The notes beneath the pieces were generated by a model, which did not search any database, was not told the origin of the DNA, and saw only the letters and a list, made by a program, of their open reading frames with translations. Shown here piece by piece: positions 34,928 to 43,816 of a stretch of 57,885 nucleotides of DNA. The DNA comes from Cesiribacteraceae bacterium YIM B00369. GTDB taxonomy: Bacteria; Bacteroidota; Bacteroidia; Cytophagales; Cyclobacteriaceae. The stretch covers positions 213,899 to 271,783 of the forward strand of contig JAFMYY010000005.1 in assembly GCA_017948555.1 (NCBI GenBank). Reading direction: 5' to 3'. The translations under genes and the position numbers were made by a program. Each line of letters begins with the position of its first letter. The first letter of the stretch is position 1.

Positions 34928-35530
34928 TTAAACTTTCATACCCGAAATAAAACCGGCTATAAAATCCTTCAATACCCTCTGGTTTAATTCTTTCTTACCA
35001 TGGTTGCCGCCCATCATGTTTATGGAAACTAAACCATGGAGCATAGACCAGAAAGTATGCAGCTTTGTAAAAGGATCTGCTTCCGGATTTTTACCTGCTG
35101 CAATCATTTTCCTGATTGGCTGTAAAATAAGTTCACTGAAGGTGCTGAGTTCGCTTATCTGGTTTACGGTTTCGCAGGAAGGTATTCCCAGTCCGTACAT
35201 CACCTGATAATAAGCCTCATTTTCAAAGGCAAACCTCCAATAGGCATAGGCCATGGCCTCTATTTGCTTTCCGGCGTCTGCAGCTCCTTCCTTTGCCTCT
35301 TTCAGCTCCTTGTTTAATTTACCAAAACCTTGCTTGGTCAGCTCCAGCAGAATAGCTTCTTTATTGGCAAAGTGGTCGTAAATCACCGGCACGCTGTATT
35401 CTATAGCATCTGCAATTTTACGGATAGAAAGCGCCTGCCACCCGTCTTGAATTACCAGCTGCCAGGCTGCTTCCAGTATGGAGGTGCGCATTTCCTCTTT
35501 TTGCCGTTTCCTTCTTTCTGCTATTCCCAT
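34928..35530 (-). CDS. TetR-family repressor (WHG-type C-terminal domain)
   Basis: 200 residues. N-terminal TetR helix-turn-helix at about 16-62 (ILEAAWQLVIQDGWQALSIR, then KIADAIEYSVPVIYDHFANKEAI). The ligand-binding half has the HGLVSINMMGG signature of the WHG/TetR_C_13 group. Its promoter contains a perfect 13-base palindrome CTAACAGTGTTAG ending 20 bases before the start, and a close variant lies before yceI downstream, so it probably represses itself and yceI. The 86-base gap between the two genes holds that second operator, so yceI can be transcribed separately. Confidence 0.92.
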   Translation of the reverse strand: MGIAERRKRQKEEMRTSILEAAWQLVIQDGWQALSIRKIADAIEYSVPVIYDHFANKEAILLELTKQGFGKLNKELKEAKEGAADAGKQIEAMAYAYWRFAFENEAYYQVMYGLGIPSCETVNQISELSTFSELILQPIRKMIAAGKNPEADPFTKLHTFWSMLHGLVSINMMGGNHGKKELNQRVLKDFIAGFISGMKV

Positions 35531-35549
35531 TTATCTGCCGTTATATTCC

Positions 35550-35562
35550 CTAACAGTGTTAG
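35550..35562. promoter_or_regulatory. Putative TetR autoregulatory operator
   Basis: Perfect palindrome CTAACAGTGTTAG (centre G), 20-32 bases upstream of the tetR ATG. Same core as the site before yceI. Confidence 0.7.
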
Positions 35563-35882
35563 CAAAGTTAAACATATTTATTGGAAGTTGCAACATCAAT
35601 TTTAATTTTATTAAAATTTTTACCCGAAGATTCTGCATTCCACCCTGCCTTATATAATCCGCCACCGTAATCCTTTAACTCAGGCAGTTTTAAGCCGGAT
35701 AAATATTTACTAACCCTGGAATAAAAAGAACCAGCCCCTTATAAAGAGACTGGTTCTGTCAGATTAGATTACCATCAATAAGGCTGTCAACACCCTGACC
35801 ATTAAAATTGAGGCTTCATTTCTAAAGTTATTGCACCATTATCATTAAAGTAAAACCTGTACAATATCCAATTTATCAAAAA
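35563..35882. other. Spacer between divergent-regulation region and chemoreceptor end
   Basis: About 320 bases, AT-rich on the left, containing the terminator at 35727-35757 and no gene. Confidence 0.5.
35727..35757 (-). terminator. Likely terminator of the porin/CheW/chemoreceptor cluster
   Basis: AGAACCAG/CTGGTTCT stem with additional inner pairs (12 of 14 paired); on the minus strand followed by TTTTTATT. It is about 125 bases past the chemoreceptor stop. Confidence 0.65.
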
Positions 35883-37559
35883 TTAAAATTTAATAAACCC
35901 GCTGTCCAGGCTATCGTCACCATTGAGGTTAAGCTGCAAACCGGTTTTAGCTGTTCCTCCTTTTTTTACAAAGTGGTTGCCTTCCTGATGGGCGCCTGCT
36001 AAATACTGCTTATTTCTTTTAGTAATATTTTTAACTTTTACCGTGCTGATCTTCCTTTGGTTACCTACTTTAAAAAAGCTTACTGTATCTTTTAACTGAT
36101 CTGCCTGCGAAGAAAGCTCTTCAGAACCGGAAGCCATTTCTTCAGCTCCGGCTGCATTTTGCTGAATTACCTGGTTCAGCTGTTGAATAGCCCCATTAAC
36201 CTGCTCTGCCCCTGAATTCTGCTCAAGAGAGGATGCCGTAATTTCCTGTACCAGGCGGGCTGTTTTCTGGATATCAGGAACAATAAGTTCCAGTAACTTG
36301 CCGGATTTTTCTGCTATAGCTACTGAAGAAGAGGACAGGTCATTTATTTCGTTTGCTGCCAGCTGGCTCCGCTCTGCAAGCCTTCTCACCTCTGCCGCAA
36401 CAACTGCAAAACCCTTACCATGCTCACCTGCCCTGGCAGCTTCCACTGCCGCATTCAGTGCCAGCAGGTTGGTCTGCCTGGCAATTTCACCTATAATTGA
36501 AATCTTTTCAGAAATCTTTTTCATGCTGTCAACTGTTTGGTTTACTGCACGGCTACCTTCCTGCACATCCTCTGCCACCTTCAGTGCAATCTTTTCTGTC
36601 TGCTGGGAATTGTCCGTATTTTGCTGGATGTTAGCAGCCATTTCCTCCATTGAGGAAGAAACCTCTTCTGCTGAAGCTGCCTGCTCTGTAGAGCCTTCGG
36701 ACAACTGCTGGGTGGAACCGCTCATCTGTTCTGAGGCAGAAGCAATATTTTCCGCCGCTGAAGTTACTGAAGATATAATATCCTTAAGGCGGATTACCAT
36801 ATTGTTCAGGTGTTGCAGCAACTCTCCCATTTCATCTTTATTACTTCCGGCGATTTCTATTGTAAGGTCGCCCTCCGAAATAGCTTTGATAGCATCCTTT
36901 GCGGTATTAATGGAAGTGGCAATAGAATATATAATCCAGATGCCAACAATTATAGAAAACATAATTCCTGTTACCACCAGCATTATCATGGTGCTTCTTG
37001 TCTCATCATAAAGAGCTGCTGCTTCTTTATCAGCTATATCCAGGTCTTTCTTACTTTTAGCAGTAAGTTTATCCAATGCTTTATTTATGTTGACTACAAT
37101 GGGCCTTCCCTCTTCCGCAAGAATTTTCATCACTCTTTCCTTAGCATCCTCTGCTCCGCTTAATTTGGTTTGAACAATGCGGGTACTCATACGGTCGTAC
37201 TGCTCTTTTATCTCAATAAGTTCGTTGGTTACAGCCCGCTTTTCCTCATCCTGGAGGCTTAAAAGCTCTTCAATAGCCTGATTAACTTTTTGTAGCCTGT
37301 CCTCTCTCAGCCGTATTGTTTCCGCAGTAAATTCAGGTGTGTCAGAAATAACTATATCACGCAACCTGACCCCGATATACTGAATACCGGTCGATATTTG
37401 TCCTGTCAGGTTCACCTGCTGTGTTTCTGACCTGACAATCCTGTTGAGGCTTTTATTTAATTCACTTAAACTTCTGTCGGCTATAAAGTAAATAGATCCC
37501 GACAAAAGGATTAATAGTAAAAAGGCAGCAATCAGCCTTGCTTTAATTGTTATGTTCAT
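35883..37559 (-). CDS. Methyl-accepting chemotaxis protein
   Basis: 558 residues. Membrane segments at ~8-27 and ~190-213 frame a periplasmic four-helix-bundle sensor domain (about 160 residues). HAMP follows (~213-265), then a cytoplasmic coiled-coil signalling domain with the conserved hairpin tip [46 protein letters not shown] near 370-415. Gln/Glu-rich methylation-type regions flank it. After the coiled coil there is an unusual basic ~55-residue tail that lacks the NWETF-type CheR-docking pentapeptide. It overlaps the cheW stop by four bases (ATGA), so it is translationally coupled to CheW. No CheA is encoded in the window. Confidence 0.95.
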   Translation of the reverse strand: MNITIKARLIAAFLLLILLSGSIYFIADRSLSELNKSLNRIVRSETQQVNLTGQISTGIQYIGVRLRDIVISDTPEFTAETIRLREDRLQKVNQAIEELLSLQDEEKRAVTNELIEIKEQYDRMSTRIVQTKLSGAEDAKERVMKILAEEGRPIVVNINKALDKLTAKSKKDLDIADKEAAALYDETRSTMIMLVVTGIMFSIIVGIWIIYSIATSINTAKDAIKAISEGDLTIEIAGSNKDEMGELLQHLNNMVIRLKDIISSVTSAAENIASASEQMSGSTQQLSEGSTEQAASAEEVSSSMEEMAANIQQNTDNSQQTEKIALKVAEDVQEGSRAVNQTVDSMKKISEKISIIGEIARQTNLLALNAAVEAARAGEHGKGFAVVAAEVRRLAERSQLAANEINDLSSSSVAIAEKSGKLLELIVPDIQKTARLVQEITASSLEQNSGAEQVNGAIQQLNQVIQQNAAGAEEMASGSEELSSQADQLKDTVSFFKVGNQRKISTVKVKNITKRNKQYLAGAHQEGNHFVKKGGTAKTGLQLNLNGDDSLDSGFIKF

Positions 37560-38077
37560 TTCCGGAGTTTTTCTGTTTTTACTTTTGCCTCTGCTCCCTG
37601 CAGCTGCATATTTAAATCAATAATATCAGCATTTGAGAAAATCCTGTCTATATCCGGAACCATTATAAAATCGTCTCCTTTTCTGATGATTCCCCTGATA
37701 AAGCCATTAATCAATTCCCCCCCAATACCCGGTGGTGGCAATATTTCACTTTCATTTATTTCAAAAACCTCCTTTACCTCATCGACCAGAGCCCCGGTTA
37801 AAACATCATTTCCATCTGCCTGCATATTGAACACTATAATGCAGGTATTTATCGAATCAGGCACCCCGGGAACACCAAATTTCAGGCGGGTATCAATTAC
37901 AGGCAGTACTGTACCCCGCAGGTTTATAACACCCCGCATAAAAGAGGGTGATTTGGGCACTTTTGTAATATGGGGCACCTCCAGGATCTCTATTATTTTA
38001 TTTACATTTACTCCATATGTTTCCTTATCAATTTCAAAGGACAGACAGGAGGTTAAAACTGCTTCTTCCATGTTCAT
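37556..38077 (-). CDS. cheW: CheW-type chemotaxis coupling protein
   Basis: 173 residues from the ATG giving [23 protein letters not shown]; the frame is open 33 codons further, but those residues do not fit the family and fall in the spacer after the porin. The CheW fold is clear: [19 protein letters not shown], then [37 protein letters not shown], then [11 protein letters not shown]. It links receptors to the CheA kinase. The stop codon overlaps the chemoreceptor start by four bases, so the pair is a dedicated receptor/coupler unit. A second ATG two codons in is also possible. Confidence 0.92.
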   Translation of the reverse strand: MNMEEAVLTSCLSFEIDKETYGVNVNKIIEILEVPHITKVPKSPSFMRGVINLRGTVLPVIDTRLKFGVPGVPDSINTCIIVFNMQADGNDVLTGALVDEVKEVFEINESEILPPPGIGGELINGFIRGIIRKGDDFIMVPDIDRIFSNADIIDLNMQLQGAEAKVKTEKLRK

Positions 38078-38205
38078 ATGTATAGTTTTCCGGTATCTGT
38101 CAGGTATAACTTTATTACCCTGTCTTAAACCACTGATATGGAGAAAAGGGGGAACCACGGAGATAATAATGTGCATTTACTTTGGTATCACCCCCCGTTC
38201 CCTGA

Positions 38206-39561
38206 TCAAAGGAATATGTGGGTTTGAATAGTAAATTCGCCTGCATTTCCACTCCACTGCAAACTTCTGTTGTACAATGGCCGCGTACCATACTGAGCCG
38301 TAATTTTTGCATTGTGCCCATTAATGAAGTAGTTTATTCCAAGGTCATACTGGTTACTTCCCTGCCGGAAGATTTCAAAGTTCTTTTTTGAATATGTCAG
38401 GTAAGGCATTAATTGAGTTTCATTTTTGAAACGAGGCAGTAAAATCCCCAACTGTGTGTAAGAAATTGTTCCTGTTCCAATGGCGGGTTGGGCATTTCCG
38501 GGTCCGTTAAATCCCATGACCTCATAAGACGCTGAATTATCAGAAGGCATCTGGCCGGTATTCATAATACCCACATTCCTGATGTAGTTCGGGCCAAAAT
38601 TATAGCTGTAAAAGGTTGAGTAAGCTGATATAGCAAATTTTCCTAAAGGTTTCTCATAAAAGACATCAGCTCCCAGCAGGAGTATATCATGTATCTTTTC
38701 AGTACCCTGATTAAGGCTGGCTGTTGCCTTTGCATGGTGATGAAATCCCAGGCCGATATTAAAAATTTCTTTTGCCCCCAGATATGTACCCACCATAAAA
38801 GGAAGCTGGTTACTTTCCTGGTCCAGAAACTGAAAATTGAAATAGCCCTGTAATGCAGGATTATCATTTAATTTGTTAGTTGCCCGGCCTTCAACAGGCT
38901 CACTTCCTGCGGCGAAAGGTTTATTCAGGGCCATTCTGTAATCCAGCTTTCCCAGTTTCCCTTTTGCATAGATTCCATATTGGCGGGCAAACTGATCAGT
39001 AAGCTCAATTGTAGGCCAGTTGAAAATTGGTGCATCCAGAGTCATCATGTTAAGGGTACTGGTATTGGTAAGGCGGCTTATTCCATTCCAGTAGTGTAAA
39101 CCTGCTCCCAGATGAAGTTTTTCATTAATCACGGCATATTCCGTCCATGCATCGTGAATAAATAACCCGGGCTTCTTGTTGCCTGTGTTATTGGCTCCAC
39201 CATTTGCAAATGTGTGATTATTGATTCCGAAATGTGTGAGGATAAGGAACCGTGGCGAAACCTGTGCCACAGCCAGAATACGGGAACGGCGCAATCCGAT
39301 ATCAAAACTGTTTGCGGCCGGCTCACCTGAAAAACCTGTGGTGCCGGGGTTATTTTCAGTAGACCTTACCCACATCTGGTGCCATAAAATCAGCCGGAGA
39401 TATTTAGTACCATCATCGTTTAACCGCAATACAATGGGCTTATAGGAATGGTCTGCCGGGATACTGTTTTGCACCTCTGTGGTATCCCTGATATTTGCAC
39501 TGGAGGGTAGCCAGGCCATAAATAAGCCTGACAGCAAAATAAGCTTGTAAAAACACTTCAT
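38206..39561 (-). CDS. Outer-membrane porin-like protein
   Basis: 451 residues from the ATG at 39561 (a GTG two codons earlier is the only alternative). Signal peptide MKCFYKLILLSGLFMAWLPSSA. The mature protein is a series of amphipathic strands with aromatic ends (YLRLILWHQMWVRS, ILTHFGINNHTF, LHLGAGLHYWNG, ISAYSTFYSYNFGPN, TQLMPYLTYSKKNFEIF) and finishes on a strand, consistent with a 16-strand porin of the phosphate/organic-solute O/P-like type seen in Bacteroidota. It precedes cheW by 128 bases on the same strand, with no terminator between, so uptake and chemotaxis may be linked. Confidence 0.8.
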   Translation of the reverse strand: MKCFYKLILLSGLFMAWLPSSANIRDTTEVQNSIPADHSYKPIVLRLNDDGTKYLRLILWHQMWVRSTENNPGTTGFSGEPAANSFDIGLRRSRILAVAQVSPRFLILTHFGINNHTFANGGANNTGNKKPGLFIHDAWTEYAVINEKLHLGAGLHYWNGISRLTNTSTLNMMTLDAPIFNWPTIELTDQFARQYGIYAKGKLGKLDYRMALNKPFAAGSEPVEGRATNKLNDNPALQGYFNFQFLDQESNQLPFMVGTYLGAKEIFNIGLGFHHHAKATASLNQGTEKIHDILLLGADVFYEKPLGKFAISAYSTFYSYNFGPNYIRNVGIMNTGQMPSDNSASYEVMGFNGPGNAQPAIGTGTISYTQLGILLPRFKNETQLMPYLTYSKKNFEIFRQGSNQYDLGINYFINGHNAKITAQYGTRPLYNRSLQWSGNAGEFTIQTHIFL

Positions 39562-39567
39562 TATCAC

Positions 39568-40332
39568 TTTTCTGTTGGAAATGGTAATATATAATCCTCA
39601 CTGATTTTTCTGATAGCTGTTTTGCTATGGGTGATTCCGTTGATATTAAGCGAGAAAGGTTTGAATTCTTCAAAACCCAATAGATTGATGTCCGGTTTTC
39701 ACATGCAATATTACAGTCCAAAAAATTGAATCCGGTACCTTGTTTTTCAAATACATTACACAATATAAATCCCTTAACAATTGGGTAATATATGGCCGTC
39801 GGGAAAAAAAAGCAGAGAAACTAATCCCATATTACCTTCACCTCTTTATTTACTAATTTATAGTAAATCTGAAAAAGGCAATAAACCGGACTAAGGGTAA
39901 ACTCTTAGTCCCTAAGGGGAAACCATTAAAAGGATATTTTTCATGATGAAATTCATGTTTATATATGATTTTCATCATTGATTTTTATAAAGGCATATAA
40001 CCTGGTGTATGGTAACCATATGAGTTGTAACATTAGGTTTCATTAATTTTCTTACTCCGTTTTGTGTTTTTCTGTTAATGCACTGATCCGCTGATCTTTT
40101 GAACAGAGGAGCTTTAAATATTTAAATACCCGGAAAAGGATTAATAAGGTATGGAAATTTTTTCAGAGGATGAACGGTATAAATAAAAGTTGATGGATTT
40201 TCGACCGGCTGTGCAAGCCGGCTGCATTTGTCTTACAGAAAAAGGTGCATCACTAAAAGGCCTGCGCCAGATTACCTTTCTTCATCTGATTACCGAAAGC
40301 TTAATCAGCCTCCTTACAAAATAGGCAAAAAA
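39568..40332. other. Intergenic region between convergent-end symporter and porin promoter
   Basis: About 770 bases, AT-rich, probably mostly the porin promoter region. Small inverted repeats occur: TTTACTA/TAGTAAA (39849-39867), GGACTAAG/CTTAGTCC (39888-39911) and TGATGAAA/TTTCATCA (around 39943-39976). None matches a known RNA family. No gene found. Confidence 0.5.
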
Positions 40333-40380
40333 ATACCCCCGCGCTTCCCGGTAATAGAAGAAGACGGGGGTATCAAAAAA
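40333..40380 (-). terminator. Terminator of the alanine symporter gene
   Basis: ATACCCCCG/CGGGGGTAT (9 bp) with a run of seven Ts on the minus strand after the stem; about 40 bases past the stop at 40412. Confidence 0.8.
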
Positions 40381-40411
40381 AGAAAAGGCTGATAATCAGA
40401 TGCAAAAAGAA

Positions 40412-41884
40412 TCAGACAAGTGTTTTTGGGGTATATTTCAGTTTTTCATTATCTTCATTTACCGGAATTTCCCATTCATCCGCATTTTTGATTTTCAGCT
40501 TTCGCGGATTAAAAACAGGATCTTTACCCGCTTTTAACTGGGCCTGATAATCCTTGAGAGCCAGGATGGCTGGTTTATGCAATAAAAGTATAGCTATTAT
40601 ATTCAGCCAGGCCATTATACCCACCCCAATATCGCCCAGCACCCAGGCAGATTCAGCTGATTTAACAGAACCGTAAAAAACAGCTGCAAGAATTGCCCCC
40701 CGCAACAGCCATATTAACCATTTATTTTTGCCCTTGCTCAGATATGCCAGATTGGTTTCGGCAATATAATAATAAGCCATAATGGTGGTAAAGGCAAAAA
40801 ACAGCAGAGAAACCGCCACAAATCCGCCACCGAGCGATGGAAAATAAGTATTTACCGCTCCCTGGGTATATGCAGGACCAAAATCCACACCGGGAATATT
40901 TTCAACAATAAAACCTCCCTCCGGATTAACCACATTATACTGCCCTGTAAAAAGGATCATAAAGGCTGTGGCAGTACACACAAGGATTGTATCTACATAA
41001 ACAGAAAAGGCCTGCACCAGCCCCTGCTTTACAGGATGGCTTACTTCAGCCGCCGCAGCAGCATGGGGTGCTGTGCCCTGCCCTGCTTCGTTGGAATAAA
41101 TTCCCCTTTTCACCCCCCATGAAATGGCCATACCAAACACACCTGCAAAAGCAGGCTCAAGGTCAAAAGCCGACCGGAGAATCAGGCTGAGTACTTCAGG
41201 CACTTCTGTAATATTCAACCCAATGATTACCAGCGTCATCAGGATATATGCCCCTGCCATAAAAGGAACCGCAATCTCTGCCACCTTACCAATCCTTTTT
41301 ACGCCACCGAAAATTATGAGGGCCAGAGCCAGACAAATTAAAACTCCTGTATATCCTGCAGGAATACTAAAGGCGGCATCAATTCCGGCAGCAATACTGT
41401 TGCTCTGTACTCCCGGCAAAAACAAAGCCATGCTGATTATAGTAGCTACAGCAAACAATACAGCATACCATTTTATTCCTAAACCCTTTTCAATATAATA
41501 AGCAGGTCCTCCTCTGTATTCACCATCTTTTACCTGCTTGTAAATCTGGCCAAGGGTGGCTTCAATAAAAGCAGATGCACTCCCAAGGAAGGCAATAACC
41601 CACATCCAGAAAACAGCTCCGGGTCCTCCCATTGCTATAGCCGTGGCAACACCGGCAATATTTCCTGTTCCCACCCTTCCGGCAATGGCTATTGAAAAAG
41701 CCTGGAATGAGCTTACCCCTTTGGCGGATGACTGCCCGTTAAAAAGCAGGCGAACCATTTCCCGCAAAGAAGTGATTTGCAGAAAACGTGTTATTATTGA
41801 AAAGTATATACCGGCACCAAGGCAAAGAAAAATTAAGGCATTGCTCCAGACAATGTCATTGATCCAATTAATCAGGTTCTCCAT
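40412..41884 (-). CDS. Sodium:alanine symporter (AGCS family)
   Basis: 490 residues with about eleven membrane segments. The AGCS signatures are present: FQAFSIAIAGRVGTGNIAGVATAIAMGGPGAVFWMW near residues 60-95 and SWGVKRGIYSNEAGQGTAPHAAAAAEVSHPVKQG near 255-290. It imports alanine or glycine with Na+. The soluble C-terminal tail (~60 residues, charged) is normal for the family. Monocistronic with its own terminator. Confidence 0.95.
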   Translation of the reverse strand: MENLINWINDIVWSNALIFLCLGAGIYFSIITRFLQITSLREMVRLLFNGQSSAKGVSSFQAFSIAIAGRVGTGNIAGVATAIAMGGPGAVFWMWVIAFLGSASAFIEATLGQIYKQVKDGEYRGGPAYYIEKGLGIKWYAVLFAVATIISMALFLPGVQSNSIAAGIDAAFSIPAGYTGVLICLALALIIFGGVKRIGKVAEIAVPFMAGAYILMTLVIIGLNITEVPEVLSLILRSAFDLEPAFAGVFGMAISWGVKRGIYSNEAGQGTAPHAAAAAEVSHPVKQGLVQAFSVYVDTILVCTATAFMILFTGQYNVVNPEGGFIVENIPGVDFGPAYTQGAVNTYFPSLGGGFVAVSLLFFAFTTIMAYYYIAETNLAYLSKGKNKWLIWLLRGAILAAVFYGSVKSAESAWVLGDIGVGIMAWLNIIAILLLHKPAILALKDYQAQLKAGKDPVFNPRKLKIKNADEWEIPVNEDNEKLKYTPKTLV

Positions 41885-42226
41885 TCTACAATTCAGCTAA
41901 GTTTAGTAAGCTTATAAAATTATAAATATTTCTTCCGTAATTATAAGTTACTGATTTATTACCTGGTAAGCATTTCAAATTTTTATTTTTCACAACAGAT
42001 AAAAAAAACTTAGCTTCCATACTTTATCCTGATTTAAATGTGCTGTCAGGCTCTAAAAATTTTCCGGCCGGACCAGAAAAAAAAAGTCTGGCTTATCCGG
42101 TAAAGAAAGAGCGAGGGTAAAAAGTACAGCACCACATACCCTGAGAAAGGGTAAAAACCATAAGGCTAAGAATCAAAAAAATTAACCGGTGCAAGTTTAA
42201 TACGCTCTGCACCCGGAAGATAAACC
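41885..42226. other. Symporter promoter region, nothing else recognised
   Basis: About 340 bases, AT-rich, with several A/T runs. No gene or hairpin with a T-tail. Confidence 0.5.
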
Positions 42227-42397
42227 TTAAGCCCTTGAAATGAACTTCTGGCCAAAAGTACTGATGCACCACTCATCCAGGTCGGCTTTTTCCGGTTCTG
42301 CTAACTGGGCACAAAACTTCTTGTATTCCTTTACCAGCAGGCCTTCATCAAAACTTACTTTTTCCAGTATAATCTTTGAATAGGTAAGAATATCCAT
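42227..42397 (-). CDS. Small conserved-looking protein, 56 residues
   Basis: A minus-strand gene from ATG 42395-42397 to TAA 42227-42229. It reads MDILTYSKIILEKVSFDEGL and continues with an acidic/lysine helix, LDEWCISTFGQKF near the end. It resembles short Bacteroidota proteins of unknown function that begin with a (L/F)SKI(I/V)LEKVSFD motif. It has coding-like codon use and is flanked by AT-rich spacers. No function can be given. Confidence 0.65.
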   Translation of the reverse strand: MDILTYSKIILEKVSFDEGLLVKEYKKFCAQLAEPEKADLDEWCISTFGQKFISRA

Positions 42398-42650
42398 CTT
42401 TTCTTCATTTTGGGTTTCTTAATATTTTATCAGATCATTCCTTTTGATCTTTGTACCAAAATTAGCCCGCTCTTATAAAATTTACTATGAGCTTCTGTAG
42501 GTTAAAATATGTTTTTTAGCAGGTATTGCCCGCGTATTGGTGTGAAATCACTCCTGAAAATGATCTCTTAAGCACACCCTCTTCAAATATTTTTGAATGC
42601 AGCCTTTCTTTTAACCTGATTAAAGCCGGTGTATTATTTATGCTGCAGGG

Positions 42651-42683
42651 ATGTAGTTTTGGGGATGTAGTTTTGGGGATGTA
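42651..42683. repeat. 14-bp tandem repeat, two copies plus part of a third
   Basis: ATGTAGTTTTGGGG at 42651-42664 and 42665-42678, then ATGTA. Copies are identical, suggesting recent slippage. Confidence 0.85.
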
Positions 42684-42814
42684 TGCAGAAAGGGAGATCT
42701 GTTCTCCGTTAAGCTGCAGATTGTGGGGGGCATGGAATACAATCCATTGTGCAGGTTCCTCTAAGACAAAGGATGTTCAGAAAGGTGAAGACACTCAGAT
42801 TCTGAAGGCTTCGG

Positions 42815-42862
42815 AATTGTTAAAGCAAGAAATTGTTAAAGCAAGAAATTGTTAAAGCAAGG
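42815..42862. repeat. 16-bp tandem repeat, three copies
   Basis: AATTGTTAAAGCAAGA at 42815-42830 and 42831-42846, and AATTGTTAAAGCAAGG at 42847-42862. Nearly identical copies, 130 bases from the 14-bp repeat. Confidence 0.9.
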
Positions 42863-42942
42863 AACACCAAAAAGACAACAATTAACCAAAAGCCTTTAGC
42901 CACACTACAGCTGTTCTTCAGGCCAATTAGTACCTTTATTAT

Positions 42943-42982
42943 AAACACCAAAACCAGTCCTAAAGGACTGGCTTTGGTGTTT
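42943..42982. terminator. Strong hairpin, terminator-like
   Basis: 18-bp stem with one mismatch (AAACACCAAAACCAGTCC with GGACTGGCTTTGGTGTTT) and a TAAA loop. It lies between the J-domain gene (minus, stop at 43055) and the repeat region. On the minus strand it could end the J-domain transcript; the trailing sequence is AT-rich rather than a pure T-run. Confidence 0.65.
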
Positions 42983-43054
42983 AACTGCTTCAGTTACCCG
43001 CTTTCTCTCTATAAATGATTCGAAGTGAGCATTACTCCCTGAATAATCAGGCAA

Positions 43055-43501
43055 CTAAGCCTGTTGAAGATCTTTTTTAGACTTTCTGTACAGGTAGGAA
43101 TGGAAAATATTCCTTTTGGCATAACGATACTGCTTATCTGAATTCACCAGCCCTGCAAACACTTTTTTGCTTACGCCAAAATATTCATAGGTTGTGCCAT
43201 CCATAAAAGAAATTTCAAGCAGCAAACCTTTATGTTTAAAATCGGCTATACCGGATTCGCTGGTTGTAATTTTATATTCTTCAAGGTTTTCTGCTTTAGT
43301 TTCCGGTGCTATGCTTACAAGGAAATGGTAGCCGTCAATAATTTTAAGGCTTTTTTGCTCTGCGGCAGCCTTCTCGTTCTCATCCTGAAACTTATCAGGA
43401 TGCCATTCCTTAATCAGGTTCCGGTATATTGTTTTTAATTGCTTAAGATCTGTATTTGCATCAACATTAAACAGCTTCTTATATTCATTAATGCGCTTCA
43501 T
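43055..43501 (-). CDS. J-domain protein fused to a KTSC domain
   Basis: 148 residues. Residues ~5-62 form a DnaJ J-domain with the HPD motif at 34-36 (IKEWHPDKF), so it can stimulate an Hsp70 ATPase. The C-terminal ~50 residues are a KTSC domain (LLLEISFMDGTTYEYFGVS, then VFAGLVNSDKQYRYAKRNIF), a small fold linked to RNA or DNA-associated proteins whose role is unclear. No Gly/Phe or zinc-finger region is present, so it is not a classical DnaJ. It stands alone. A specialised chaperone adaptor is the likeliest inference. Confidence 0.85.
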   Translation of the reverse strand: MKRINEYKKLFNVDANTDLKQLKTIYRNLIKEWHPDKFQDENEKAAAEQKSLKIIDGYHFLVSIAPETKAENLEEYKITTSESGIADFKHKGLLLEISFMDGTTYEYFGVSKKVFAGLVNSDKQYRYAKRNIFHSYLYRKSKKDLQQA

Positions 43502-43816
43502 GGGCCGGTTATAATTTTTTCAGCTGCAAAGCTACAGTTAAATTTGCATAAACTAAAGCATGAGGCTAAAACTCCTTCCATTTCTTTTTAAACCTCACTT
43601 TCAATTACTTACAAATACCACAACAGGCTTTTTTTGTGCAAAACGGAATAAGGTTTCCGAATCCTCAGGGTGTTTCTTACTCCCGTTCGCCCCTGAAGAA
43701 ATAACCTGACTGGAATTCCCCCTCAGCCCCTGCAGAAAAAAACAAACCTTAACAGTTCTCTATTAATACTTAACTAAATCATTTTCCTGCTTCAGGATTG
43801 GGAACATCTATTTACT

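Larger units (their letters stand above)
42398..42942. other. Spacer with short tandem repeats, no supported gene
   Basis: About 540 bases. The plus frame 42526-42855 spans two tandem repeats whose units (14 and 16 bp) are not multiples of three, which argues against a conserved protein. Otherwise nothing recognised. Confidence 0.5.

Noticed and set aside
36298-37011. 237-codon plus-strand frame opposite the chemoreceptor
   Set aside because: Antisense reading of the coiled-coil region, giving Ser/Ala/Ile-rich sequence; the chemoreceptor on the minus strand is unmistakable.
40018-40035. Possible fourth copy of the surface-regulon site (TTGTAACATTA)
   Set aside because: Lacks the GTGA half at the right spacing and has no CACCTTTG 56 bases on.
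42526-42855. 109-codon plus frame
   Set aside because: Spans 14-bp and 16-bp tandem repeats that would shift the frame if copy number changed; composition is poor.
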